Positions 27,214-35,508 of a stretch of 64,000 bases of DNA are shown here, piece by piece. Source of the stretch: Streptomyces sp. PKU-EA00015 (GTDB lineage: Bacteria; Actinomycetota; Actinomycetes; Streptomycetales; Streptomycetaceae). The position numbers were made by a program, and so were the translations under genes. The stretch is from assembly GCF_013387495.1 (NCBI RefSeq), contig NZ_JABZEE010000029.1, positions 124,001-188,000 on the forward strand. Reading direction: 5' to 3'. Below the pieces are notes generated by a model. The model was not told the origin of the DNA and made no database searches. It was given only the letters and a program-made list of their open reading frames with translations. Every line of letters begins with the position of its first letter. Position 1 is the first letter of the stretch.

Positions 27214-28044
27214 TCAGAACACCTCTCCCGCGAACCTCGCCGCCGTCTCCTCCAGCACCTCCACCCCGTCCCGCACCCACAACCCGTCGTTGAACAGCTC
27301 CACCTCGATGCGGCCCGTCCAGCCTGTCGCCTCCACGCGCTCGCGCCACTCACGCAGGTCGATCGCGCCGTCGCCCAGTTGGCCACGGCCGTTCAGGACG
27401 CCCGCCGGGAGGGGGGTCGTCCAGTCCGCCAGTTGGAAGGAGTGGATGCGGCCCTGTGCGCCTGCGCGGGCGACCTCGTCGGGGGCCCGGTCGTCCCACC
27501 AGATGTGGTACGTGTCCACGACCACGCCCACCTGCGTGGCCGGGAAGCGTTCCGCGAGGTCCAGGGCCTGGGTCAGGGTCGAGACCACGCAGCGGTCCGC
27601 CGCGTACATCGGGTGGAGCGGCTCGATCGCCAGGCGGACGCCGCGGTCGCCGGCGTAGGGCGCCAGCACCGAGAGCGCGTCCGCGATCCGTTCGCGCGCC
27701 GCGACCAGGTCGCGGCTGCCCGGCGGGAGGCCGCCCGAGACCAGGACCAGGGTGTCCGTGCCCAGGGCGGCCGCCTCGTCGATCGCCGCGCGGTTGTCCT
27801 CCAGGGCGCGAGTGCGCTCCGCCGGGTCCAGAGCGGTGAGGAAGCCGCCGCGGCACAAAGACGTGACCATAAGGCCCGCGTCGCGTACCAGCTTCGCCGT
27901 CGCCTCCAGGCCGTACGCCGCGACCGGCTCACGCCACAGGCCGACGGCCGTCACCCCCAGGCGGGCGCAGGCCTCCACGAGCGACGGCAGCGACAGCTGC
28001 TTCACCGTCATCTGGTTGATGCTGAAGCGCGAGAGGGCATTCAC
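27214..28044 (-). CDS. Sugar phosphate isomerase/epimerase (TIM barrel)
   Basis: 276 residues from the GTG at 28042-28044, overlapping the stop of the DUF993 gene (GTGA). AP endonuclease 2-like barrel: NQMTVKQLSLPSLVEACARL, IAEPLHPM-type region LAIEPLHPMYAADRC (metal Glu), VGVVVDTYHIWWD (Asp, His) and GRIEVELFND (Glu). IolE/IolI-like fold but without the inosose dehydratase start. Last gene of a four-base-overlap operon with DUF993 and Gfo/Idh genes, so it likely isomerises a sugar acid or keto-sugar intermediate there. Confidence 0.9.
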   Translation of the reverse strand: MNALSRFSINQMTVKQLSLPSLVEACARLGVTAVGLWREPVAAYGLEATAKLVRDAGLMVTSLCRGGFLTALDPAERTRALEDNRAAIDEAAALGTDTLVLVSGGLPPGSRDLVAARERIADALSVLAPYAGDRGVRLAIEPLHPMYAADRCVVSTLTQALDLAERFPATQVGVVVDTYHIWWDDRAPDEVARAGAQGRIHSFQLADWTTPLPAGVLNGRGQLGDGAIDLREWRERVEATGWTGRIEVELFNDGLWVRDGVEVLEETAARFAGEVF

Positions 28045-29195
28045 CGCGGGACTCCGTAGACCGTCAGCAGGGACCTCATGCGGGACTCCGCCGTCGCGGG
28101 GTCGGGGAACAGACCGAGGCCGTCGGCCAGTTCGTACGCCCGTGCAAGGTGCGGCAGCGAGCGCGCGGACTGGAGGCCGCCCACCATCGAGAAGTGCGTC
28201 TGGTGGCCGGCCAGCCAGGCGAGGAACACAACACCCGTCTTGTAGAAGCGCGTCGGCGCCTGGAAGAGGTGGCGGGACAGCTCGACCGTGGGGTCGAGGA
28301 GATTGCGGAAGCCCGCGGCGTCGCCCGTGTCCAGCGCCCGCACCGCTTCCGCCGCCAGCGGGCCCAGCGGGTCGAAGATGCCGAGCAGCGCGTGACTGAA
28401 GCCCTGTTCGTCGCCCGCGATCAGTTCCGGGTAGTCGAAGTCGTCCCCCGTGTAGCAGCGCACGCCCTGCGGAAGGCGGCGGCGCAGGTCGACCTCGCGC
28501 CGGGCGTCCAGCAGGGAGACCTTGATGCCCTCGACCTTGTCCGGGTGGGCGGCGATCACGTCGAGGAAGACCGACGTGGCCGCGTCCAGGTCCGAAGACC
28601 CCCAGTAGCCCTCCAGGGCCGGGTCGAACATGGGGCCCAGCCAGTGCAGGATCACCGGCTCCGACGCCTGGCGCAGCAGGTGCGTGCAGACGGTGGTGTA
28701 GTCGTCGGCCGACCGGGCCGCGGCGGCCAGCGCGCGGGAGGCCATCAGGATCGCCTGTGCGCCGGTGGACTCGACGAGGGCGAGCTGTTCCTCGTACGCC
28801 GCGCGGACCTCGTCGAGCGTCGCGGGCCCGGTCAGCTGGTCCGTGCCCACCCCGCATGCGATCGTGCCGCCGACCGCCTTGGCCTCGGCCGCCGAGCGGC
28901 GGATCAGCTCGGCCGCGCCCGACCAGTCCAAACCCATCCCGCGCTGCGCGGTGTCCATCGCCTCCGCTACGCCCAGACCGTGCGACCACAGGTGGCGGCG
29001 GAAGGCGAGGGTGGCGTCCCAGTCGACGGCGGCGGGAGAGTCGGGGGTGGTGTCGGCGTACGGGTCGGCCACGACGTGGGCGGCGGAGAAGACCGTACGG
29101 GAGGTGAGAGGCGCGCCCGTGGTGAAGGTCAGCGGCTCCGTGCGGGGTTCGTACGCGCGGAGCGTGCCGTCGGGGTGCGGGAGCCGGATCGTCAC
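28041..29195 (-). CDS. DUF993 family protein (dihydrodipicolinate synthase-like barrel)
   Basis: 384 residues from the GTG at 29193-29195. DUF993 proteins are predicted (beta/alpha)8 aldolase-like enzymes. Segments: GTIACGVGTDQLTGPATLDEV, QAILMASRALAAAA, EPVILHWLGPMFDPALEGYWG, VEGIKVSLLDARREVDLRRR (candidate Schiff-base Lys in KVS) and RCYTGDDFDYPELI. Both ends overlap neighbours by four bases, so expression is tightly coupled to the Gfo/Idh dehydrogenase and epimerase. I infer cleavage or rearrangement of an oxidised sugar; substrate unknown. Confidence 0.9.
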   Translation of the reverse strand: MTIRLPHPDGTLRAYEPRTEPLTFTTGAPLTSRTVFSAAHVVADPYADTTPDSPAAVDWDATLAFRRHLWSHGLGVAEAMDTAQRGMGLDWSGAAELIRRSAAEAKAVGGTIACGVGTDQLTGPATLDEVRAAYEEQLALVESTGAQAILMASRALAAAARSADDYTTVCTHLLRQASEPVILHWLGPMFDPALEGYWGSSDLDAATSVFLDVIAAHPDKVEGIKVSLLDARREVDLRRRLPQGVRCYTGDDFDYPELIAGDEQGFSHALLGIFDPLGPLAAEAVRALDTGDAAGFRNLLDPTVELSRHLFQAPTRFYKTGVVFLAWLAGHQTHFSMVGGLQSARSLPHLARAYELADGLGLFPDPATAESRMRSLLTVYGVPR

Positions 29196-30343
29196 AGCGC
29201 GAGCTCCGGAACGTCGATGCGGCGGCCCTCCGCGGACGAGCGCAGTCCGAGCTCGGCGAGCTGCACGCCGCGCGCGCCGGCCAGCAGGTCCCAGTGGTAC
29301 GGCTCGTCCAGCGCGACATGGCGCAGGAACAGCTCCCACTGGGCCTTGAAGCCGTTGTCGAACTCGGCGTTGTCCGGGATCTCCTGCCACTGGTCGCGGA
29401 AGGACTCGGTGACGGGCAGGTCCGGGTTCCACACCGGCTTCGGCGTGGTGGAACGGTGCTGGACGCGGCAGTTGCGCAGGCCCGCGACCGCCGATCCGTG
29501 GGTGCCGTCGACCTGGAACTCGACCAGCTCGTCCCGGTTGACGCGGACCGCCCAGGAGGAGTTGATCTGGGCGATCGCGCCGCCCTCCAGCCCGAAGATG
29601 CCGTACGCGGCGTCGTCGGCGGTCGCCTCGTACGGCTTGCCGTCCTCGTCCCAGCGCCGCGGAATGTGCGTGGCGACCTGCGCGGTGACGGAGGTGACCC
29701 GGCCGAACAGCTCGTGCAGGACGTACTCCCAGTGCGGGAACATGTCGACGACGATGCCCCCGCCGTCCTCGGCGCGGTAGTTCCAGCTCGGGCGCTGCGC
29801 CTCCTGCCAGTCACCCTCGAAGACCCAGTAGCCGAACTCGCCGCGCACGGACAGGATCTCGCCGAAGAAGCCGCCGTCGATCAGGCGCTTCAGCTTCAGC
29901 AGGCCCGGCAGGAAGATCTTGTCCTGGACCACGCCGTGCTTGATGCCCGCGGCGGCGGCGAGACGCGCCAGTTCGAGGGCGCCCGCCAGGTCGGTGGCGG
30001 TGGGCTTCTCCGTGTAGAGGTGCTTGCCGGCGGCGACGGCCTTCTTGAGCGCCTCCACCCGGGCGGAGGTGACCTGGGCGTCGAAGTAGACGTCGATCGT
30101 GTCGTCGGCGAGTACGGCGTCGAGGTCGGTGGAGATCTCCGTCAGTCCGTGCCGGTCGGCGATGGCGCGCAGCGCGTGCTCGCGGCGGCCGACGAGGACG
30201 GGCTCGGGCCACAGGACGTCGCCGTCCCCGAGGTCGAGACCGCCCTGTTCGCGGATCGCGAGGAGGGACCGGACCAGGTGCTGGCGGTAGCCCATCCGTC
30301 CGGTGACGCCGTTCATGGCGATCCGCACTGTCCTGCGTGTCAC
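29192..30343 (-). CDS. Gfo/Idh/MocA family oxidoreductase
   Basis: 383 residues from the GTG at 30341-30343, with GGAGG seven bases before. N-terminal Rossmann part (RIAMNGVTGRMGYRQHLVRSL, a variant of the usual GxGxxG), the EKPTATD motif that holds the catalytic Lys, and a C-terminal half with GGGIVVDMFPHWEYVLHELFG. Oxidises a sugar or polyol with NAD(P). First gene of the three-gene operon repressed, I infer, by the divergent LacI protein through the site at 30393-30412. Confidence 0.93.
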   Translation of the reverse strand: MTRRTVRIAMNGVTGRMGYRQHLVRSLLAIREQGGLDLGDGDVLWPEPVLVGRREHALRAIADRHGLTEISTDLDAVLADDTIDVYFDAQVTSARVEALKKAVAAGKHLYTEKPTATDLAGALELARLAAAAGIKHGVVQDKIFLPGLLKLKRLIDGGFFGEILSVRGEFGYWVFEGDWQEAQRPSWNYRAEDGGGIVVDMFPHWEYVLHELFGRVTSVTAQVATHIPRRWDEDGKPYEATADDAAYGIFGLEGGAIAQINSSWAVRVNRDELVEFQVDGTHGSAVAGLRNCRVQHRSTTPKPVWNPDLPVTESFRDQWQEIPDNAEFDNGFKAQWELFLRHVALDEPYHWDLLAGARGVQLAELGLRSSAEGRRIDVPELAL

Positions 30344-30392
30344 GAAGGTACCTCCATGTTCCGCTCGGTTTTCCCGAGATCCCCGATTTGAG

Positions 30393-30412
30393 CGTAGCAA
30401 GCGCTTTCTACG
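30393..30412. promoter_or_regulatory. LacI-family operator
   Basis: CGTAGcAAGCGCTTtCTACG is a 20-bp palindrome with one mismatched pair, centred on the CG typical of LacI/GalR sites. It sits in the 137-base gap between the Gfo/Idh operon and the lacI-type gene and is expected to control both. Confidence 0.85.
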
Positions 30413-30480
30413 CGGTATGAAGCTAGCCTGCCGACAGCGGCCCGGACAAGGGGGGCCGGTTCATCCCTGCGGAGGAAGCG

Positions 30481-31578
30481 ATGACAGTCACCCTGGCGGA
30501 TGTGGCGGCGCGCGCCCGGGTGTCCCCGGCGACCGTCTCCCGCGTGTTGAACGGCAACTACCCGGTCGCGGCGTCGACCCGGGAGCGGGTCCTGCGCGCC
30601 GTCGACGAACTGGACTACGTGCTGAACGGCCCGGCGAGCTCGCTCGCCGCCGCGACGTCCGACCTGGTCGGCATCCTCGTCAACGACATCGCCGACCCCT
30701 TCTTCGGGATCATGGCCGGGGCGGCCCAGACCGAGATCGGCGGACAGGAGGGCTCGGGCCGGGCCGGCGGCGAGAAGCTGGCCGTGGTGTGCAACACCGG
30801 CGGCTCCCCGGAGCGGGAACTGACCTACCTGACCCTTCTCCAGCGCCAGCGGGCCGCGGCGGTGATCCTGACCGGCGGGGCGATCGAGGACCCGGAGCAC
30901 ATCGCGGCGATGAGCGCCAAGCTGACGAAGCTGGCGGACGCCGGGACGCGCGTGGTGCTCTGCGGGCGGCCCCCGTTGCCCGGGAGCGACGCGGTCCTCG
31001 CGGCCCTCGCCTTCGACAACCGAGGCGGCGGGCGGCGCCTCACCGAGCACCTGATCTCGCTCGGGCACCGGCGGATCGGATACGTCGCCGGGCCCGTGGA
31101 GCGCACGACGACCCGGCACCGGCTGGAGGGGCACCGTGCGGCGATGGCCGCGGCGGGGCCGGCCGGCGGGGAGGCCGAACAGGACCGGCTGACGGTGCAC
31201 GGACCGTACGACCGGCGCTCGGGATACGAGGCGACGCTCGAACTGCTACGGCGGGAGCCCGCGTTGACGGCCGTGGTGGCCGCGAACGACACGGTGGCGC
31301 TGGGCGCCTGCGCGGCGCTGCGCGACCAGGGGCTGCGCATCCCGGACGACATCTCGGTGGCGGGCTTCGACGACCTGCCGTTCTCGATCGACGCGGTGCC
31401 GGCGCTGACGACGGTGCGGCTGCCGCTGTTCGAGGCTGGGGCGCGCGCGGGGCGGCTGGCGATGGGGAACGAGGCGCCGCCGCCGGGAGGCATCGCGACG
31501 ATCGCGGCGGAGCTGATGGTGCGCGCGTCGACGGCCCGCCCGGGCGGGGGCCTGGGGCGGACGACGGGCGAGGGCTGA
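30481..31578 (+). CDS. LacI family transcriptional regulator
   Basis: 365 residues. N-terminal LacI helix-turn-helix (VTLADVAARARVSPATVSRVLNG, hinge region around 50-60) and a periplasmic-binding-like sensor: LVGILVNDIADPFFGIMAGA, VVAANDTVALGACAALRDQG, DDISVAGFDDLPFS. GGAGGAAGCG before the ATG. It contains a small insertion (GGQEGSGRAGGEK, about 90-102). Divergent to the Gfo/Idh-DUF993-epimerase operon; it likely senses the sugar or an intermediate. Confidence 0.95.
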   Translation: MTVTLADVAARARVSPATVSRVLNGNYPVAASTRERVLRAVDELDYVLNGPASSLAAATSDLVGILVNDIADPFFGIMAGAAQTEIGGQEGSGRAGGEKLAVVCNTGGSPERELTYLTLLQRQRAAAVILTGGAIEDPEHIAAMSAKLTKLADAGTRVVLCGRPPLPGSDAVLAALAFDNRGGGRRLTEHLISLGHRRIGYVAGPVERTTTRHRLEGHRAAMAAAGPAGGEAEQDRLTVHGPYDRRSGYEATLELLRREPALTAVVAANDTVALGACAALRDQGLRIPDDISVAGFDDLPFSIDAVPALTTVRLPLFEAGARAGRLAMGNEAPPPGGIATIAAELMVRASTARPGGGLGRTTGEG

Positions 31579-31822
31579 CGGCGGGCGAGTCGGGCCCACC
31601 CCGGCCGGGGACTCAGGCGGGGCGGCGGGTGAGGGCCGCGGCCCGGGGTGAGGCGCGGACGGAGGTTCCGGGGCGGGATCGGGGCCCAGGGGATGCCTGC
31701 ACGTCCGGAACAGCGCCACAGGGGGGCGCGCACATGCGGCGAGCGCAAGCCGCCCCCGTGACTCGCGCGCCCCGTCCGCACCCCCCGCAGGCTCTTGCAG
31801 CCGGCCACGGCACGGACATAGC
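31579..31822. other. Gap without a supported gene
   Basis: About 240 bases of very GC-rich sequence between the LacI and MarR-GNAT genes. I see no gene or strong terminator. The last 40 bases lead into the MarR operator. Confidence 0.5.
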
Positions 31823-31837
31823 TTTGACTCAGTCAAA
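31823..31837. promoter_or_regulatory. MarR autoregulatory operator
   Basis: TTTGACTCAGTCAAA is a perfect seven-base inverted repeat around one base, 21 bases before the MarR-GNAT start. Position and form fit a MarR dimer site blocking the promoter or ribosome access. Confidence 0.8.
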
Positions 31838-31858
31838 GGTATGCCTCCGGAGGCCGCC

Positions 31859-32809
31859 ATGTCCGTCCACGAAATCCGCGCCTTCAACCGCTTCTACACG
31901 AACCTCATCGGCGCCCTCGACTACGGCAAGCACCTCTACACGCCGTACACCCTCACCGAGTCCCGCGTGCTCTACGAGCTCGCCCACAGCCCTCGCACCG
32001 ACGCCGCCGACCTGCGGGCGGAGCTGTCGCTCGACGCGGGATATCTGAGCCGGCTGCTCGGCAAGTTCGAGCGCGACGAGCTCGTCGAGCGGGCGCCGTC
32101 CGAGGCCGATCCGCGGCGGCAGCGGATCACGCTCACCCCGCGCGGACGGGAGGCCGCGGCCCTGCTGGACGAGCGGTCGCGCCGGGCCGTCGGGACGCTG
32201 CTGGACGGGGTGCCGGAGCCGGAGCGCAAGCGGCTGGCCGAGGCGATGCGCACGGTCCGCGAGGTGCTGTCCGACACCCGGCCCGACGGCGTCCCAGAGC
32301 CCGTGCTGCGCGATCCCGGCCCCGGCGATCTCGGCTGGATCGTGCAGCGTCACGGCGCGCTGTACGCGGCGGAGTACGGGTGGAACACCGAGTTCGAGGG
32401 CCTCGTCGCGAAGATCGTCGCCGACTTCGCGCAGGGCCGTGACCCGAGCCGGGAGCGGGTGTGGATAGCGGAGCTGGACGGCCGTCCGGTGGGTTCCGTG
32501 ATGTGTGTACGGGACGACGCCCCGTACACCGCGCGGCTGCGCCTGCTGCTCGTCGAGCCGGAGGCCCGCGAGCACGGCCTGGGCGACCGGCTCGTGCGCA
32601 CAGCCGTGGATTTCGCGCGGGGGGCCGGTTATCGGGACATGGTGTTGTGGACGAACGACGTGCTGCACAGCGCCCGCCGGATATACCAGCGGGCGGGCTT
32701 CACGCTCGTCGCGGAGAAACCGCATCGCTCGTACGGGGCGGAGCTGGTCGGCCAGGACTGGCGGCTGCCCCTGCGCGAACCGCCCCTGCAGGAAGGACAG
32801 ACCCCATGA
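31859..32809 (+). CDS. Bifunctional MarR regulator / GNAT acetyltransferase
   Basis: 316 residues from the ATG at 31859 (GGAGG before it; an ATG at 31841 is in frame). Residues 1-145 are a MarR winged helix (LTESRVLYELAHSPRTDAAD, DAGYLSRLLGKFERDELVER, DPRRQRITLTPRG). Residues about 150-316 are a GNAT domain with the acetyl-CoA loop RLLLVEPEAREHGLGDRLVR and C-terminal YQRAGFTLV. This fusion is known in actinobacteria; the acetylated substrate is unknown. Its stop overlaps the start of the next gene (ATGA), so it may regulate that isomerase with itself. Confidence 0.95.
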   Translation: MSVHEIRAFNRFYTNLIGALDYGKHLYTPYTLTESRVLYELAHSPRTDAADLRAELSLDAGYLSRLLGKFERDELVERAPSEADPRRQRITLTPRGREAAALLDERSRRAVGTLLDGVPEPERKRLAEAMRTVREVLSDTRPDGVPEPVLRDPGPGDLGWIVQRHGALYAAEYGWNTEFEGLVAKIVADFAQGRDPSRERVWIAELDGRPVGSVMCVRDDAPYTARLRLLLVEPEAREHGLGDRLVRTAVDFARGAGYRDMVLWTNDVLHSARRIYQRAGFTLVAEKPHRSYGAELVGQDWRLPLREPPLQEGQTP

Positions 32810-33621
32810 AGTTCGCTTTCTCGACCCTCGGCGTTCCCGGTATGCCCGTCGCGGACGTGGCCGCGCTCGCCGCCGCGACCGGATACCAGGGCGTGGAGCT
32901 GCGCACGCACCCCGAGGAGCCGGTGCACCTGGGCCTCACCACGCCCGAACGGCAGGCGGTGGTGAAGGAGTTCGGGCAAGCGGGTGTCGAGATCCTGACC
33001 GTCGCCGGGTATGCGCGGGTCGCGGCGGCCGGTGACGACGGTCCCGTCCTGCAGGAGCTGGACCAGTTGGTCCGCCTGGCCGGCGACCTGGGGGCCCCGT
33101 TCGTCCGGGTGTTCCCGGGCGGCGGCGACCAGGACCCGTCGGAGGCCGACGCGATCGCGGCGCGTCGGCTGGGAGCGGCCGCGGAGACCGCGGCGAGCGC
33201 GGGGGTGCGGATCCTGCTGGAGACGCACGACTCGCACCGCACGGGCGCCGATGTCTCGCGCGTCCTCGGCACTGTCGGCCACAAGCACGCGGGCGCGCTG
33301 TGGGACGTGATGCACCCGTGGCTCGGCGGCGAGGATCCCCGGACGACGCACGCCGGCCTGAGCCCGTTCCTCGGCTACCTCCAGGTCAAGGACGTGGCCT
33401 CGCGCGGCGACCTCACCCCGCTCCCGCTCGGCGCCGGTCTGCTTCCGCTCGCCGAGTGCCTGTCCTTGGCCGACCCGGACGGCTGGGTGTGCTGGGAGTA
33501 CGAGAAGCGCTGGTACGAGGGGGCGGCCGAGCTGCCGGGGCTGCTCGCGGCGGGCCGGGAGCATCTGCAGGGACTCATCCGAGGGGGCGCGAGGACGGTT
33601 CGGCCGGGGCCGAAGGGATGA
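32806..33621 (+). CDS. Sugar phosphate isomerase/epimerase (TIM barrel)
   Basis: 271 residues. AP endonuclease 2-like barrel: MKFAFSTLGVPGMPVADVAA, YQGVELRTHPEE, VRVFPGGGDQDPSEADAIAA, GVRILLETHDSHRTGADVSR (Glu, His), HAGALWDVMHPWLGGEDP and DGWVCWEYEKRWYEGAAELP. It differs from the barrel at 27.2-28.0 kb. Translationally coupled to the MarR-GNAT gene. Substrate unknown. Confidence 0.92.
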   Translation: MKFAFSTLGVPGMPVADVAALAAATGYQGVELRTHPEEPVHLGLTTPERQAVVKEFGQAGVEILTVAGYARVAAAGDDGPVLQELDQLVRLAGDLGAPFVRVFPGGGDQDPSEADAIAARRLGAAAETAASAGVRILLETHDSHRTGADVSRVLGTVGHKHAGALWDVMHPWLGGEDPRTTHAGLSPFLGYLQVKDVASRGDLTPLPLGAGLLPLAECLSLADPDGWVCWEYEKRWYEGAAELPGLLAAGREHLQGLIRGGARTVRPGPKG

Positions 33622-33667
33622 GCGCCCAGCATGTGGGGGACGGCGTCTCACCGAGGAACGAGGTCCC

Positions 33668-34279
33668 ATGTACGAGCAGGAAGTAGCCGACCGATTCCGG
33701 CGGATCAACGGCGACCATCCGATGACACCCGCGGACGACGCGTATGTCACCGCGCAGTTCGCCGTGCTGGACGAGCTGTGCGCGACCGAGGGCCGCGATC
33801 TGGGAACCGTACGCCTGACGATGCTGGCGGGGCTGCTGCCGCTGCCCGGCTACCTGCGCTCCGACGGCGCGCAGATGGTCCCCCGGGACCTGTTCGCTCT
33901 GACGGAGCGGGCCGGCGGACCGGAGCGGCTGGAGGCGTGGTTCACAGCGCACTGGGCGGACAGGGCGACGGGACGGCGGGAGTGGGAGGCGTACCTGAGC
34001 GGGCAGTACGTGTGCCTGCACGAGGTGAGCCCGGCCACGATCCGGCGCAAGGAACGTCTGACGGCGGCCATCACGGCGGCCCCGTCCGCGCCGGACGCGG
34101 GCTCGGCCGGGTGGACGGCCCGGCTGCACGCGCTCATCGACGAACTGGACACGCTGGAGCCGGCGTTCACGGGCTACGACCGCCTCCGCTTCGGCGGCCC
34201 CACCTCGCGTGACGTGTGCATCGACGCGATGCGGGCGCGTTACCCGCGTGCCGGGTCGGCTATCGCCACGGGAGCGTGA
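33668..34279 (+). CDS. DUF6058 family protein
   Basis: 203 residues. Segments DDAYVTAQFAVLDELCATEG, TMLAGLLPLPGYLRSDGAQMVP and AYLSGQYVCLHEVSPATIRR match a Streptomyces family labelled DUF6058, sometimes called natural product biosynthesis protein. No biosynthetic genes are nearby here. The central part looks like a small helix-turn-helix (DLGTVRLTMLAGLLPLPGYL) used as a binding module. GAACGAGG before the ATG. Its last 20 bases overlap the convergent DUF1266 gene. Function unknown. Confidence 0.8.
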   Translation: MYEQEVADRFRRINGDHPMTPADDAYVTAQFAVLDELCATEGRDLGTVRLTMLAGLLPLPGYLRSDGAQMVPRDLFALTERAGGPERLEAWFTAHWADRATGRREWEAYLSGQYVCLHEVSPATIRRKERLTAAITAAPSAPDAGSAGWTARLHALIDELDTLEPAFTGYDRLRFGGPTSRDVCIDAMRARYPRAGSAIATGA

Positions 34280-35465
34280 GCCAGGGGCTCTCCGGGTCGG
34301 AGGTGAGCACCTTGCAGCCCTCCGCGACCTCCCTGTACCAGGGGCCGAACTCCTCCTCGTCGAAGTGGAGGCATCTGCCCAGCACGAACCCGGCGCCGAA
34401 GTCCTCCCAGGAGCGGTACGCGACCTGGGCGGCCTGGCCGGCGCGCAGGACGGCGGCTTCCGCCTCCGCCACGTCGCCGAAGCGGGCGGCCACTCCCCAC
34501 CGGGCCATGCTGACCGCCCGGCCGTAGTCCCAGGCCAGGACGGAACGGACATGACGGCCCTCCGGCAGCAGGCCGTCCGCGCGGAAGCGGGCTTCGTAGC
34601 GGGTGATGCGGCCGATCAGCTGCTGCACACCGTTGAGGGCCGACTGGGGCACCGTCTCGGGTTCCGCGTTGCGGCGCATGACGTGGGCCGCGGCCTCCCG
34701 CCACAGGGCGGTGTCGACCGTCCCGCCGTACTGCCGCGCGAGGGACCGGCGGACGGACAGGGCGAACTCCCAGACCCGGCTGACGTACTCCGCGTTCAGG
34801 AGGGAGTGCAGGGTCTCCCGCCACTCTTCGGGGCTCTTCACCCCCCACCACTTCTCGAGCGAGTTCCGCTCGTCGACGAAGCCGGAGCCGTGGAAGGCCA
34901 AGGCATTCCACAGTTCGCCGTTCTTCACCGCGAAGAGGGCTCCGCAGCCCAGTCCGTGCGCAACCGCCCCCTGGAGCGGTCCGCCGACCCGCAGGGTCCG
35001 GAGCGTGCCGCATTCGGCGGGTGAAATGCGCTCCGCGTGCTGCCGCCACAGGTGGAGCGTCTGCGGGTTCGCGGGGAAGTACGCCTCGCCCGGTGTACCG
35101 GGGTTGATGGCGAGCCAGCGGTTGTCGTTGCCCCAGGTGCGCACCACGTACGAGAAGCTCCGGGGCTCGAACACGGGGTCGGGCTGCGGTACCGGCAGGA
35201 CGCCCTCGGTGTAGTAGGCGAAGCACCAGGTGCCGGTCACCGGGCTGCGGAACGGAGCGTGCGGCGTCCTGCCCGCCTCGGCCTCGGCACGGGACACGGG
35301 CCAGTAGAGATACGTCCCGGCGAGCACGTCGAAGAACGCGGCCCAGTCGCCCCGCATCTTCGCCTCGTACAGCCTGCGTTCGACGTCCGTGGGCGCGAGC
35401 CAGCCGTCCGGTCCGGTTCCTCCCGGCTGGACGAAGCCCTGATGGCGGGGCGGCGGCATGGACAC
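34260..35465 (-). CDS. DUF1266 domain-containing protein
   Basis: 401 residues. The N-terminal half (AAFFDVLAGTYLYWPVSRAEAE...SFSYVVRTWGND) resembles SseB-like domains seen in Streptomyces; the C-terminal half carries DUF1266: EKWWGVKSPEEWRETLHSLLN, AWDYGRAVSMARWGVAARFG and SWEDFGAGFVLGRCLHFD. DUF1266 occurs in immunity or unknown cytoplasmic proteins. Tail-to-tail overlap with the DUF6058 gene suggests neither has a separate terminator. Confidence 0.85.
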   Translation of the reverse strand: MSMPPPRHQGFVQPGGTGPDGWLAPTDVERRLYEAKMRGDWAAFFDVLAGTYLYWPVSRAEAEAGRTPHAPFRSPVTGTWCFAYYTEGVLPVPQPDPVFEPRSFSYVVRTWGNDNRWLAINPGTPGEAYFPANPQTLHLWRQHAERISPAECGTLRTLRVGGPLQGAVAHGLGCGALFAVKNGELWNALAFHGSGFVDERNSLEKWWGVKSPEEWRETLHSLLNAEYVSRVWEFALSVRRSLARQYGGTVDTALWREAAAHVMRRNAEPETVPQSALNGVQQLIGRITRYEARFRADGLLPEGRHVRSVLAWDYGRAVSMARWGVAARFGDVAEAEAAVLRAGQAAQVAYRSWEDFGAGFVLGRCLHFDEEEFGPWYREVAEGCKVLTSDPESPWLTLPWR

Positions 35466-35508
35466 GATGAACTCCCCCGGTTGGTCAGCCGGAGGACACC
35501 TTAGAACC

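Noticed and set aside
24476..27658. 1060-residue + strand open frame opposite recD2
   Set aside because: Antisense shadow with no recognisable domain; the helicase motifs are all on the - strand.
33668..34279. Part of a natural-product gene cluster
   Set aside because: The DUF6058 label hints at this, but no synthase, tailoring enzyme or cluster regulator stands nearby.
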